From positions 62,001-126,000 of the forward strand of contig NZ_JAIUHR010000014.1 in assembly GCF_020165195.1 (NCBI RefSeq): DNA of 64,000 nucleotides, in the 5' to 3' direction. A program made the position numbers and the translations under genes. Of the stretch, positions 28,162 through 40,351 are shown in pieces. Source of the DNA: Mesorhizobium sp. CA14 (GTDB taxonomy: Bacteria > Pseudomonadota > Alphaproteobacteria > Rhizobiales > Rhizobiaceae). Position 1 is the first letter of the stretch. The number at the start of each line of letters is the position of its first letter. The notes under the pieces are model-generated. The model was not told the DNA's origin. It did not search any database and saw nothing but the letters and a program-made list of their open reading frames with translations.

Positions 28162-29877
28162 TCAGTCCCTCTCCGGAGCGGTGGCAGGCGCGGTATAGCG
28201 GCGGCGCACGGCGTCGATCACCAGCTTGCGGCTCTCGTCGGCTGACAATGTCTTGTCCTTCTCGGCTTCGGCCGTCTCTCGCGCGAGCTCCTTGTCCCTG
28301 ATCTGCTGGCGGAACCATTTGGAATAGTCGCCGGCGCGCAGATGGTATTCCCATGTCTTGTCGTCGATGCCTTCTGCCATCTGCGCGAAGATGATGAGAT
28401 TATGGGCTCTGAGGTTCATCGCCTTCTTCGGCCCGGTGAAATAGAAGCTGCCCGCCTCATCGAGCTCGCCCTCGGCATATTTGCGGCTGTGCCGCTTCAG
28501 CGACTGGTCGGGCTCGATCGCCTTGACCGTGAACGGTTTCTTGCCGCCGTGCGGCCGCCAGAACAGCACCCGGTCGCCCTTGGGCAATGGAATGTCCTTT
28601 GGCGCCTGGAGCCCTGTCTCTTTGCAGAAGGTCTTGATCACGCCCTTCGCCTTGGGCCCAAGCGCGATTACCGCTGTCACCAGGCCGAGCGCATCCGTCG
28701 AGATTGCCTCGGGATGGACAGTGATCAGCACGGTGCCGGGCAGCTCGACCGAAAGTACGGATCGCGTATCTCCGCGTCGCTTCGGCATCAAATGATGCGC
28801 CTCGTCGATGATCAGCCAGTGCGGCCTTGCCGTGCGATAGCGGACATTGCCGAGGCCGGGCAGCAATTCGGCGAAGAAGTCGGGCCGCTCATCGACCTTC
28901 AGCGCCAGGCCGTTGACCACGACATTGGTCTGCGGTTTCTCGATCAGTTCCAGCAACTGTTCCTTGTTCGGCGCGGTCGAGCCGTTGCCGAGCGGCACCG
29001 CGCCTTTCAGTCCGTCATAGTCGCCCTCGGGGTCGAAAATACAGAATTGCAGCCCCTTTTCGACCAGCCCTTCCGTGAGCGCCGTCGCCAAAGTCGATTT
29101 GCCGATGCCCGAGCTCCCGGCGATCAGCACCGTTTCCATCGGCGAGAGATAGATATTTTTCCCGCGCGAGGTCCCGAGCAGCGCGCCGCGCAAGCGTTTC
29201 TTAGCCAGCAGGTGATCGTGCTTGATCAGCTTGGCGATCAGCTCCTCGACGCCCTTGCCGCGCGCCTCCTTGGTGACGAGGTCGGCGGTTTCCTTGACGG
29301 CGGGCAGCGCGTTGGCCACCGCGACGCTGCAGCCGGACGACCTGAGGAAGGCGTGGTCGTTTTCGGCGTCGCCAACGGCCACGACATTGTGCGGCGACAG
29401 CTTCAGGTCCTCGAGCGCCGCCGCCATCCCGGTCGCCTTGTTGATGCCGGAAGGCAGGATCATCACCGCGCCCTTGTTGAAGATGATCTCCAGCTCCAGC
29501 CCAAGCTGCTTGATGACGTCGAGCACGGTGGCCTGATGCGGCTCCCAGGTGGCGACGATCGAGCGGCCGACCGACAGCGGCTTCACGCCGCGCTTCTTGA
29601 GCCTGTCGACGAGATCCGCGGAAGGCGAGGGCGAGATCGTGCGCTCTTCCTCGCTGGCCGGCGTGTAGATCAGCGCGCCGTTTTCGGCGACCACCTTGTC
29701 GAACAGGGAAAGTTCGGGAAATACCTCCTTGAGATCGGGCAGTTCCCGCCCGGTGACCAGGATCAGCTTGCGCCCGGATTTCTTCAGCCTCTCCACAGCC
29801 GAGATCGTGCTGGCCGCGACCAGGCCATCATGCGCCAGCGTGCCGTCATAGTCGGTGGCCAATGCCATGAAATACAT
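28162..29877 (-). CDS. HAD-IIB phosphatase fused to a HerA/DUF87-like ATPase
   Basis: This 571-residue two-part protein starts with a Cof-type HAD domain (about 1-215): nucleophile DYDGTLA at 9-15, LVTGRELPDLKEVF, the lysine in INKATGMAAAL, and GDAENDHAFL. An ATPase domain follows (about 235-480): Walker A AGSSGIGKST near 252, FDPEGDY, Walker B HWLIIDEAHHLMP near 354. The FDPEGDYD and DEAHH patterns recall HerA/FtsK-like DUF87 ATPases. The tail (about 480-571) is charged. The frame runs 42 codons further upstream without similarity; ATG 29877 or 29868 is likely. I do not know a described function for this fusion. Confidence 0.85.
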   Translation of the reverse strand: MYFMALATDYDGTLAHDGLVAASTISAVERLKKSGRKLILVTGRELPDLKEVFPELSLFDKVVAENGALIYTPASEEERTISPSPSADLVDRLKKRGVKPLSVGRSIVATWEPHQATVLDVIKQLGLELEIIFNKGAVMILPSGINKATGMAAALEDLKLSPHNVVAVGDAENDHAFLRSSGCSVAVANALPAVKETADLVTKEARGKGVEELIAKLIKHDHLLAKKRLRGALLGTSRGKNIYLSPMETVLIAGSSGIGKSTLATALTEGLVEKGLQFCIFDPEGDYDGLKGAVPLGNGSTAPNKEQLLELIEKPQTNVVVNGLALKVDERPDFFAELLPGLGNVRYRTARPHWLIIDEAHHLMPKRRGDTRSVLSVELPGTVLITVHPEAISTDALGLVTAVIALGPKAKGVIKTFCKETGLQAPKDIPLPKGDRVLFWRPHGGKKPFTVKAIEPDQSLKRHSRKYAEGELDEAGSFYFTGPKKAMNLRAHNLIIFAQMAEGIDDKTWEYHLRAGDYSKWFRQQIRDKELARETAEAEKDKTLSADESRKLVIDAVRRRYTAPATAPERD

Positions 29878-30125
29878 CGGTTGAACCTCTCCGCGGGCCG
29901 TTTTGTCGGTTTGTCTGGAACGAACAACGCCTGTCGGCGGAAAAGGTTTAGGCCGACGTTGGCGTCGAAACGATCGCGGCGTTTCGCCCAGCTCACGGCG
30001 CATCCAGCGCGCCGCCCAGCGGAATTGAAGCGTACGCCGATGGGAACCCGGTCAGCAGGATCACGTTCGGTCTTGACGAGGTTGCTTCTGCACAAGCGCT
30101 CAAGCTGGAGTGAGAGGCCGATCCG

Positions 30126-30635
30126 ATGTATGTCTTTCTGGAGGTCCTGACCGTCATCCTTGTGGCGGGGGCGATGGCTATGGCGCTCGCCCACGCGCTG
30201 GAGCTGCCGGGCAAGTTGCGACTCGGTAGGCAAGAGTATTTCGTTGTCCAACGCATCTACTATCCGGGTTTCACGATTGGAGGCGGCGTCGCGGAAGTCG
30301 GTGGGATCCTTGCGACGTTTGCACTGATGCTGACGTCGAGCGGTCCGCTCCAAATCTGGCTGATCGCCGGCGCCTTGATCGCGCTCCTCGCCATGCAGCT
30401 TGTCTTCTGGTTCATGACCCAGCCGATCAACAAACACTGGCTGCAGGACGTGGAATTGAACGCGCCGGCTAAGCGCTTTTTCGCCAGCGAGGGCAGCGAC
30501 GGAGCCACGCTTGCGCCAGCGCAGGAGTGGACGGCGCTGCGCAACCGCTGGGAACTGTCGCACGTTATCCGCGCGGCACTGGCGTTGCTGAGCCTTATCC
30601 TGCTCACCACCGCAATCGCCATTCAAGGCGCCTGA
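30126..30635 (+). CDS. Small membrane protein, DUF1772-like
   Basis: This 169-residue protein has four hydrophobic helices (about 3-25, 55-75, 78-98, 148-166). The segment WTALRNRWELSHVIRA before the last helix matches my memory of DUF1772 (anthrone-oxygenase-like) membrane proteins, but the family call is tentative. GAGAGGCC lies just before the start. It stands alone, divergent from the HAD/ATPase gene across 248 bp in which I see no further gene. Confidence 0.65.
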   Translation: MYVFLEVLTVILVAGAMAMALAHALELPGKLRLGRQEYFVVQRIYYPGFTIGGGVAEVGGILATFALMLTSSGPLQIWLIAGALIALLAMQLVFWFMTQPINKHWLQDVELNAPAKRFFASEGSDGATLAPAQEWTALRNRWELSHVIRAALALLSLILLTTAIAIQGA

Positions 30636-30724
30636 TGTCCGACCGGCTTTCCGGTCAAACCACGCGATGCTGCTTCAAAGGCGTTGGCCGATCATCCGTT
30701 CGAATTCGGCGTTCAGGTGGAGGA

Positions 30725-30799
30725 TGGCTGGGGCGCCAGGATTCGAACCTGGGAATGTCGGTACCAAAAACCGATGCCTTACCGCTTGGCGACGCCCCA
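30725..30799 (-). tRNA. tRNA-Gln (anticodon TTG)
   Basis: The minus strand folds as a complete tRNA of 75 nt including an encoded CCA: acceptor TGGGGCG paired with CGCCCCA, D arm GCCAAGCGGTAAGGC, anticodon stem TCGGT/ACCGA with loop TTTTGGT giving anticodon TTG, and T arm CCAGG TTCGAAT CCTGG. The anticodon reads CAA and, with wobble, CAG. Confidence 0.97.
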
Positions 30800-30829
30800 G
30801 CAGGCGGGGCATGCCGCGCTGCGCGCGGC

Positions 30830-30858
30830 CTTATAGGACGAGGCGGAGCAAAGCTCAA
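30830..30858 (-). promoter_or_regulatory. Promoter of tRNA-Gln
   Basis: On the minus strand a -35 box TTGAGC (30853-30858) and a -10 box TATAAG (30830-30835) are separated by 17 bp. The -10 lies 30 bp before the mature 5' end of the tRNA, which suits a stable-RNA promoter of housekeeping type. Confidence 0.6.
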
Positions 30859-30944
30859 TGCCGGAAATCAACTAAAGCGACAGCGGCGGGGCCACGGCAG
30901 CGGTCAGCTCACGCTCTCCGGGAAACAAACGATGCGTCCTCTGC

Positions 30945-31901
30945 CTACGCCTGGGCCACGCGCGCGCGGCAATCCCCCAGGACGGCCGCAAGCGTTTCTT
31001 CGAAGGGATGCTCGGGCGCCCAGCCAAGCAAGGTCCGAGCGCGGGTCGCATCGCCGACGATGCATGGCAGATCGCTCGGTCGCAATCGCAGGCGATCCTG
31101 CTCCGTGACGATCTTGGCGCTGCTTTGCGCGAGCAGCAGATCGAGGATGTCTCCCATCCGCCAGGACACGCCGGATGCAATGTTGAAAATGGTGTTCGGG
31201 GCAAGGTCGCGGCTGGTCAAGACCGCGCGGGCATAGGCATTGGCGATGTCGCGCACATCCAGGAAATCGCGCCTCGTATCGAGATTGCCGACGCGGATGA
31301 CCGGCTGAGCCAGGCCTGCTTCGATCCGCGCGATCTGCATGGCGAAGGCCGGGACCGCAAAGGCTTCCGTCTGACCCGGACCCGTATGGTTGAAGGGACG
31401 CATCCGAACGCACTTTAATCCCTGGCGTGAAAGTGCGCCGAGCGCGAGGTCGGCCGCGGCCTTGGTCACGGCGTAGTCGTCGACCGGAGCAAGCAGCGTG
31501 TTTTCGTCGAGCGGTCGTCCGGTCTTTGCGCTTTCGCCATAGATCAAGCCGGATCCGACATGGATCAGCCAGCAGTCCGGAGCCTTGTCGAGGATGGCAT
31601 TGGCCAGGTTGAGCGCGCCGTCCACATGAATGCGCCACGTTTTTCGCGGGTCGGCCTGGGCGGCACCCAGTGCCGCGACCGCCGCTAGGTGAACGATATG
31701 GGTGGGCCGGTGACGGGCCACGGCATCCTGCACGGCCGTCGCGTCCGTCACGTCCAACTCTTCGACCAGGCCGAAAGCGGGATGCGGACCACCATCCTTG
31801 GAGGTCGCGGCAACGGCAATTTCGTGGCCGCAAATCCTGCGCAGCGCGTCCAGCACATAGGGACCGACGAAACCGTTGGCGCCGGTTATCAAAACCCGCA
31901 T
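30945..31901 (-). CDS. rmd: GDP-6-deoxy-D-lyxo-4-hexulose reductase (Rmd), GDP-D-rhamnose synthesis
   Basis: This 318-residue extended SDR has TGANGFVG at the N-terminus, HLAAVAALG, and the catalytic YAVTK Tyr/Lys. The segment RMRPFNHTGPGQTEAFAVPA followed by RRDFLDVRDI closely resembles Pseudomonas Rmd. The enzyme would reduce GDP-4-keto-6-deoxy-mannose to GDP-D-rhamnose. ATG 31901 begins the Rossmann fold; the frame extends 6 codons earlier. It follows gmd on the same strand, which supports the call. Confidence 0.83.
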   Translation of the reverse strand: MRVLITGANGFVGPYVLDALRRICGHEIAVAATSKDGGPHPAFGLVEELDVTDATAVQDAVARHRPTHIVHLAAVAALGAAQADPRKTWRIHVDGALNLANAILDKAPDCWLIHVGSGLIYGESAKTGRPLDENTLLAPVDDYAVTKAAADLALGALSRQGLKCVRMRPFNHTGPGQTEAFAVPAFAMQIARIEAGLAQPVIRVGNLDTRRDFLDVRDIANAYARAVLTSRDLAPNTIFNIASGVSWRMGDILDLLLAQSSAKIVTEQDRLRLRPSDLPCIVGDATRARTLLGWAPEHPFEETLAAVLGDCRARVAQA

Positions 31902-31917
31902 GCCGGCCTCACGAACC

Positions 31918-31939
31918 ACGATGCATCGTCCGCATGCGG
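31918..31939. repeat. Two adjacent perfect palindromes between gmd and rmd
   Basis: ACGATGCATCGT (31918-31929) and CCGCATGCGG (31930-31939) are back-to-back perfect palindromes. They lie in the 95-bp spacer just upstream of rmd. They may be a hairpin in the gmd-rmd transcript or a binding site; no function is known to me. Confidence 0.4.
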
Positions 31940-31996
31940 ATGCGTGGCGAAAGACAGTGTGTCAAGTCATCGACCCGCAAATGCAAGAGCTTCCTT

Positions 31997-33079
<1,083 letters not shown>

Positions 33080-33091
33080 TTATACGGCATC

Positions 33092-34504
33092 TCAATCATC
33101 TGCCAGTGTGGCGTCCCGCGCCCGTTCCAGCGCCATTGCCACGATTTCGCTCGCCCTGTCATGACTGGCGGCCTCGGCATAGCAGCGAAATTCGGGAGCG
33201 TTGCCGGAAGGCCGCAGATGGACGATCTCGTCGCTGGTCATCCGTGCCCTGAGACCGTCGGTCTCATCGATATCTACAACGGTGCCGAAGGGGGCAAGGA
33301 ATTGCCGCAACGCGTCGCGGTCGGCTAGCTTGCGCATCAGGCTGCGCGATGCCTCGACAGGGAAGTTCTCGAGCCGCTCGCTGGCGCAGACCGGAAGATT
33401 CCAGGTTTCGCGCAGGCCGGACAGCGATTTGCCCGTCGACGCCATCGTGCCCAGCACCGCCAGGATGGGCAAAAATGAGTCCCGCGTCGGCAGCGCGGAC
33501 AAGGTCCTGCCGTTCACTAGGCAATCCGATCCCAGAAGAACCCCGCCATTGGCCTCGAAGCCGACGACGATGCCGCCTGCCTTCTGCGCGGCGTCCATTC
33601 CCTCTATGACGAAGGGGGACCCGACCTTCGTTCTCCTGACGCTGAATCCGAAAGCCTCGGAGATGCCTGAATTGGAGGTGACCGGCGTCACTACGATTTC
33701 GGCCTTGAGGAAGAGCGCCGTAGCCAGCCCGATCAGGTCGCCTCGAAACAGCTCACCCTTGTCGTCAATAACGAGAGGACGATCGGCATCGGCGTCGGCA
33801 GAGAGCACGGCGTCGAATTTGAATTCGCGCACCCAGTCCTTCACCTTCGCCATCGTTTCCCGGCCAACGGCCTCCGTGTCGACGGGCACGAAAACCTCCG
33901 TTTTGCCGACGGCGATCACATCCGCGCCAAAAGATCGCAGGACCTCGACCAGCAACTCCCTCGCCACGGTGCTGTGCTGGTAGACGCCGAGCTTCATTCC
34001 GGAAAGGGCGCCAGGGGGCAGTATGCCGTCGACACGATCTCGAAAGACCGCGAGCGCCTGTTCATGGCCGTCTTGCCAATCCGCATGGGCCGGCGGCCAG
34101 GGATATCGGTCCGACAGCTCCGCGACATGAGCGGTGATCGCGGCCTCGTCCGCCTTGTCGATCTCGCCCTTCGGCCCGTAGAACTTGATGCCGTTGCGGT
34201 CGGCGGGAATATGCGAGCCCGTCACCATGAGCGCCGCGGCGCCGTGCAGGCGCGCGTAGAAGGCAAGCGCGGGTGTGGGGATGGGGCCGCAATCGACCGG
34301 CTGGAAGCCGCTTGCGGCCAGCGCCGCCATGCAGTCTTCGGCTATCGTTTGACTGCTGTCGCGCAGGTCGCGCCCGACGAAGACCTCGCCTTGCCGAAAG
34401 CCGGTCGACCGCAAGCGCCGGGCAAAACCCTCGGTATAGAGTCCGCTCGGCCGTCCGACCAATTCGGAAGCCAGACCCCGAACACCGCTTGAGCCGAATT
34501 TCAT
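33092..34504 (-). CDS. Phosphomannomutase
   Basis: This 470-residue alpha-D-phosphohexomutase supplies mannose-1-phosphate for GDP-mannose. The phosphoserine loop reads TGSHIPADRNG, the metal loop DADADRP, the sugar-specificity loop GFEANGGVLLGSD (EANGG), and the phosphate-binding loop RPSGNAPEFR. TGSHIP has Ile where many family members have Asn (TASHNP), and the metal loop has Ala for Gly; both look like subfamily traits, since Ser and the Asp residues remain. It precedes gmd by about 110 bp on the same strand. Confidence 0.92.
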   Translation of the reverse strand: MKFGSSGVRGLASELVGRPSGLYTEGFARRLRSTGFRQGEVFVGRDLRDSSQTIAEDCMAALAASGFQPVDCGPIPTPALAFYARLHGAAALMVTGSHIPADRNGIKFYGPKGEIDKADEAAITAHVAELSDRYPWPPAHADWQDGHEQALAVFRDRVDGILPPGALSGMKLGVYQHSTVARELLVEVLRSFGADVIAVGKTEVFVPVDTEAVGRETMAKVKDWVREFKFDAVLSADADADRPLVIDDKGELFRGDLIGLATALFLKAEIVVTPVTSNSGISEAFGFSVRRTKVGSPFVIEGMDAAQKAGGIVVGFEANGGVLLGSDCLVNGRTLSALPTRDSFLPILAVLGTMASTGKSLSGLRETWNLPVCASERLENFPVEASRSLMRKLADRDALRQFLAPFGTVVDIDETDGLRARMTSDEIVHLRPSGNAPEFRCYAEAASHDRASEIVAMALERARDATLADD

Positions 34505-34513
34505 CAGTCTGCT

Positions 34514-34581
34514 TTTGCTGTTGAAGGTTTGCCGCCGTTCATTGGAATGAGCCCGGCTGCCCCCCGGCTGTCAACAGCAAA
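34514..34581. repeat. Perfect 11-bp inverted repeat (46-bp spacer)
   Basis: TTTGCTGTTGA (34514-34524) and TCAACAGCAAA (34571-34581) are exact reverse complements in the gap upstream of the phosphomannomutase start. The arms could form a long stem around a GC-rich loop or act as paired binding sites. Confidence 0.35.
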
Positions 34582-34601
34582 CAACCCGAAATTGCGACTC
34601 C

Positions 34602-34946
34602 CTAATGTCCCCAAACGGCCAGTTCGTTGCCGGCCGGATCGGTGAAGTGGAACCGCCTGCCGCCCGGGAAGGAAAAGATCGGCTTGACGATGGTGCCGCC
34701 GGCACTCTCGACCGCGTCCAGCGTTTCCTCGAGATTTTCGGAGTAGATGACCGGAAGCGGCTTGGCCGGCGCTTCGTCGGCATCTGCCTGGAAGCCGCCG
34801 TCGAGGCCTTCGGCAAAGGCGGAATAGGTCGGGCCGTAGTCGGTGAACGACCATGAAAAGGCTGCGCTGTAGAAGGATTTGACGCTGTCCAGCGTGCCGC
34901 CCGTCGCCGGCAGTTCAAGATAGTCGAGTTTTCCGTTGAGTTTCAT
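34602..34946 (-). CDS. VOC/glyoxalase-family protein
   Basis: This 114-residue single-domain protein has the VOC layout: LDYLELPATGG with a first half ending in the YSAFAEGLDGGF segment and a second half YSENLEETLDAVESAGG ... FPGGRRFHFTDPAGNELAVW. The C-terminal FTDPAGNELAVW signature is typical. It may be an isomerase, dioxygenase or antibiotic-binding homologue; no substrate can be read. It is divergent from ppdK across 213 bp. Confidence 0.85.
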   Translation of the reverse strand: MKLNGKLDYLELPATGGTLDSVKSFYSAAFSWSFTDYGPTYSAFAEGLDGGFQADADEAPAKPLPVIYSENLEETLDAVESAGGTIVKPIFSFPGGRRFHFTDPAGNELAVWGH

Positions 34947-35159
34947 CGCACTACTCCACTATGTTCCTGTTATGTTCTATATCGCGCCATACCCTCCGGC
35001 AAGTCTTTTGACGCAGCTTTTGCTTAATCGATTGTAGTTGCGGCGAGCGCCCGGCCGGTGCTTGCCTTTCGCACTGCAGCATCCTATCGCTCGGATCGCG
35101 AAGGCGGGGAACCGGGCCGTGGTCCGGCTGTTTCTATCTTCCACGAACGGAGGGCAAGC

Positions 35160-37844
<2,685 letters not shown>

Positions 37845-37892
37845 CGGGCTTCGGCCGGCGGCGTCCCGATATCTTACGGTTTTGTATGCAAT

Positions 37893-37914
37893 GTCACGCG
37901 AACGTGCGCGTGAC
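37893..37914. terminator. Perfect 8-bp hairpin after ppdK
   Basis: GTCACGCG and CGCGTGAC pair perfectly around the loop AACGTG, 48 bp after the ppdK stop. No T-run follows. Its position suggests ppdK transcript termination or 3'-end protection. Confidence 0.4.
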
Positions 37915-37940
37915 GGCCCTGAATCTCGCTTGGGCCTTCC

Positions 37941-38090
37941 ATGCCTTGTGACTGCGTCGGCGGCGACCTGTGCCGCCGGATCGATCCGAGCAAGGCATGC
38001 TGCGTCTGGCGCCTGGAGGTCGATCCGGTCGTCGAGGCCGCGCTGGAGCTTCTGGCATGGACGGAGATGTCCCTGGAGGCCGCGGTCTGA
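37941..38090 (+). pseudogene. Orphan C-terminal fragment of a GT9 glycosyltransferase
   Basis: A 49-codon frame from ATG 37941 to TGA 38090 matches the C-terminal 50 residues of the intact GT9 gene at 38283-39443. The first 35 nt (37939-37973) are identical to 39292-39326, and the protein identity continues with the same Cys-rich pattern (CDCVGGDLC...DPxKACCVWRLE) and length to the stop. No upstream GT9 sequence remains in the 96 bp after ppdK. It looks like the residue of a tandem duplication that lost its N-terminal part. Confidence 0.8.
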
Positions 38091-38130
38091 CATTCGCGGG
38101 AAGCCGCCCGTCGGCCGCGTCGCGCCTTCT

Positions 38131-38200
38131 GGAGCAATTCCAGCAAAGGTCTGAAACGTCGGGCTCGGCGCCTTCGTCTTCCGTGAAACGGGAGGTCCCT
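38131..38200. repeat. Diverged copy of a GCAATTCC-type intergenic repeat (tentative)
   Basis: GGAGCAATTCCAG at 38131-38143 matches the left end of the repeats at 40752 and 43986, and CTTCCGTGAAACGG near 38178 resembles their right part. The middle is not conserved. Together with the GT9 fragment it fills the 438-bp space between ppdK and the GT9 gene. Confidence 0.35.
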
Positions 38201-38282
38201 ATGGGCGCGCGAGTCACTCTGGTCCACAACCTTGCCGTCTTGTATGAGAGGCCCACGTGAAACACACGCATGGCGGTTCCAA

Positions 38283-39443
38283 ATGTCTACGTCTCAGCCC
38301 AACTTCGTGGACTTCGATCCGTCCGGTGCCCGGACACGGATGTCGCGGCTTCGCTCCGGCCCTCTGCGGTCGATCCTGATCCTGCAAACGAAGCAGATTG
38401 GCGATCTCGTTCTTTCGTCCGCGCTGGCGAGGAATCTGCAGCTCGAATATCCCGGCGTCCGTATCGTCTTCCTCTGCGATGGCCGCTTTGCCAGCTTCCT
38501 CACGGCCAACGACGTCGCCTCGGAGGTCGTGACATTTCGCCGTTCGCATATGCGTGGCACGCCGCTGCGGCGCGCGCAGGAGCTCATTCTCACGCTCCTT
38601 AGGTTGCGCCGGAGCCATTTCGATATGGTCGTCGACATCACCGATACGAGGACGTCGCGGTTCATCTCGGGGCTGATTGGTGCACCGGTTCGCGTCGGAT
38701 ATCATCCGTCCGAAAGGCCGCTGAGTCGGCTAGAGCGCCAACCTGCCAACGTCAAGGCAAAGCCGTTCGGCTATGGCGGGCAGCACTTTCTCTATCGTTA
38801 TCTTTCGCCGCTGGAGGCGCTTGGCATAGAGTTGCGCGTGCGGGATCCCGACATCCGGCCGCTGCCGCTGGAGACGACGAAAGCCTTGGCGCTGCTGGAC
38901 AAGTTCCATCTTCGGCCGAACGCCTTCATCGCGGTGCATGTTGGGGCAAGCTTCCCCGGGCGCCGCTGGCAGCCCGAGCGCTTTGCCGCCGCAATCGACC
39001 GGATATCGGTCGAAACCGGTCTGGACGTCGCTCTGGTCGGCAGCCCGGACGAGAACGAGCTGGTCAAAAAGGTCCTGGCGGCTGCGAAGGCTCGGATCGT
39101 CAACCTTGTCGGAGTGCTCCCGCTTGAGACCTTGCCGGCGTTGTTCAAACAGGCGCGGCTGTTTCTCGGCAACGACAGCGGCCCCATGCACATGGCTGCC
39201 GCGGTCGGCACTCCCGTCGTCGGCCTGTTCGGCCTGCAGAGCCCGGTCCACTGGGGACCGGTCGGCGTGCCGAGCATCGCGGTGCGCCCGGCCATGCCTT
39301 GTGACTGCGTCGGCGGCGACCTGTGCGAACGGCCTGACCCCAACAAGGCGTGTTGCGTCTGGCGTCTGGAGGCCGCCACGGTCGTCGATGCCGTGCTCCA
39401 ACTGCTGGCACGAACCGGGATGGCCCCGGAGGCCGTGGTGTAA
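38283..39443 (+). CDS. GT9-family (heptosyltransferase-like) glycosyltransferase
   Basis: This 386-residue GT-B enzyme resembles ADP-heptose:LPS heptosyltransferases. The start RSILILQTKQIGDLVLSSAL, the middle VHVGASFPGRRW and the donor-site motif LFLGNDSGPMHMAAAVGTP are characteristic of GT9. It should act on lipopolysaccharide core or another glycolipid at the inner membrane. The C-terminus carries a five-cysteine cluster (CDCVGGDLC...ACC). ATG 38283 is selected over upstream in-frame starts because similarity begins shortly after. A truncated copy of its C-terminus lies upstream. Confidence 0.88.
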   Translation: MSTSQPNFVDFDPSGARTRMSRLRSGPLRSILILQTKQIGDLVLSSALARNLQLEYPGVRIVFLCDGRFASFLTANDVASEVVTFRRSHMRGTPLRRAQELILTLLRLRRSHFDMVVDITDTRTSRFISGLIGAPVRVGYHPSERPLSRLERQPANVKAKPFGYGGQHFLYRYLSPLEALGIELRVRDPDIRPLPLETTKALALLDKFHLRPNAFIAVHVGASFPGRRWQPERFAAAIDRISVETGLDVALVGSPDENELVKKVLAAAKARIVNLVGVLPLETLPALFKQARLFLGNDSGPMHMAAAVGTPVVGLFGLQSPVHWGPVGVPSIAVRPAMPCDCVGGDLCERPDPNKACCVWRLEAATVVDAVLQLLARTGMAPEAVV

Positions 39444-39574
39444 GGCGAAAGCAAATTTTCGCGACTGGCACTTTTTGCGCTGTTTGCCGTCCCGATTTTC
39501 GCCTAGATGCCGGTTTTGTAGGGACAAGTTTTGGCGCGGCGCGGAGAATGCCCGGCCGTGCCGGTTTGGAACGA

Positions 39575-40324
39575 ATGATGAGCCTGTTTCGAAACTCCCT
39601 TTGCGCGATGGCGCTGTCGCTGTTCGCGGCGTCGGCGGGCAATGCCGCCACGCTGCTCGAGCCGACGCTGCATCTGAAGCCGCAGGGCGTTGAAGGCGGC
39701 GGCGGTCGCGTCGCCCTGACGCTCGATGCCTGCGGCGGCAAGACCGACACAAGGATACTTTCGGCGCTTGTCGACAACAGGATACCGGCGACGATCTTCG
39801 TTACCGGCATCTGGCTGAAGCGCAATGCCGAAGCCGTCGAGATCATGCGGGCGCATCCCGATCTGTTTGAATTGGAGAACCATGGCGGCCGCCACATTCC
39901 GGCGGTCGATACGCCGCAGAAGATCTACGGCATCCGCAGCGCCGGCAGCCCGGACGCCGTGCAGGCCGAGGTTGAATCCGGCGCCGCCGCCCTTGCCGGG
40001 GCGGGCGGGCCGGCGCCAAGATGGTTCCGCGGCGCCACGGCCGAATACAGCCCCTCAGCGATCGCCATGATCCGCAGGCTGGGCTTCAAGATCGCAGGCT
40101 TCTCGGTCAATGGCGACGGCGGCTCGCTGCTCGGCGCCAAGGAAACGGCGCGCCGCATCGGCGCCGCCAAGGACGGCGACGTCATCATCGCCCACATCAA
40201 CCAGCCGACCCATGCCGCCGGCGAGGGCGTGGTTCAGGGCCTGCTCGCCTTGAAGCAGAAGGGTATGACCTTCGTACGCCTCGACGATGCCGAGGGTGTA
40301 GGCAACGACGGCACGACCGACTGA
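39575..40324 (+). CDS. Secreted polysaccharide deacetylase-family protein
   Basis: This 249-residue protein has a signal peptide (MALSLFAASAGNAA) and a NodB-like deacetylase fold. The first motif reads RVALTLDACGGKTD (variant of TFDDGP), the metal histidines are in ENHGGRHIP, the third motif is PRWFRGATAEY (RPP variant) and a C-terminal VIIAHINQPTH supplies the last His. It probably deacetylates a periplasmic or extracellular glycan. Two tandem ATGs at 39575 and 39578 are possible starts. It follows the GT9 gene by 131 bp. Confidence 0.85.
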   Translation: MMSLFRNSLCAMALSLFAASAGNAATLLEPTLHLKPQGVEGGGGRVALTLDACGGKTDTRILSALVDNRIPATIFVTGIWLKRNAEAVEIMRAHPDLFELENHGGRHIPAVDTPQKIYGIRSAGSPDAVQAEVESGAAALAGAGGPAPRWFRGATAEYSPSAIAMIRRLGFKIAGFSVNGDGGSLLGAKETARRIGAAKDGDVIIAHINQPTHAAGEGVVQGLLALKQKGMTFVRLDDAEGVGNDGTTD

Positions 40325-40351
40325 GGTGCCGTCTGGCGGGCCAACGGAGGC

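Noticed and set aside
30725-30799. tRNA-Gln as an integration site for a genomic island carrying the rhamnose genes
   Set aside because: No integrase, no direct repeat of the tRNA 3' end seen nearby, and neighbouring genes look like core composition.
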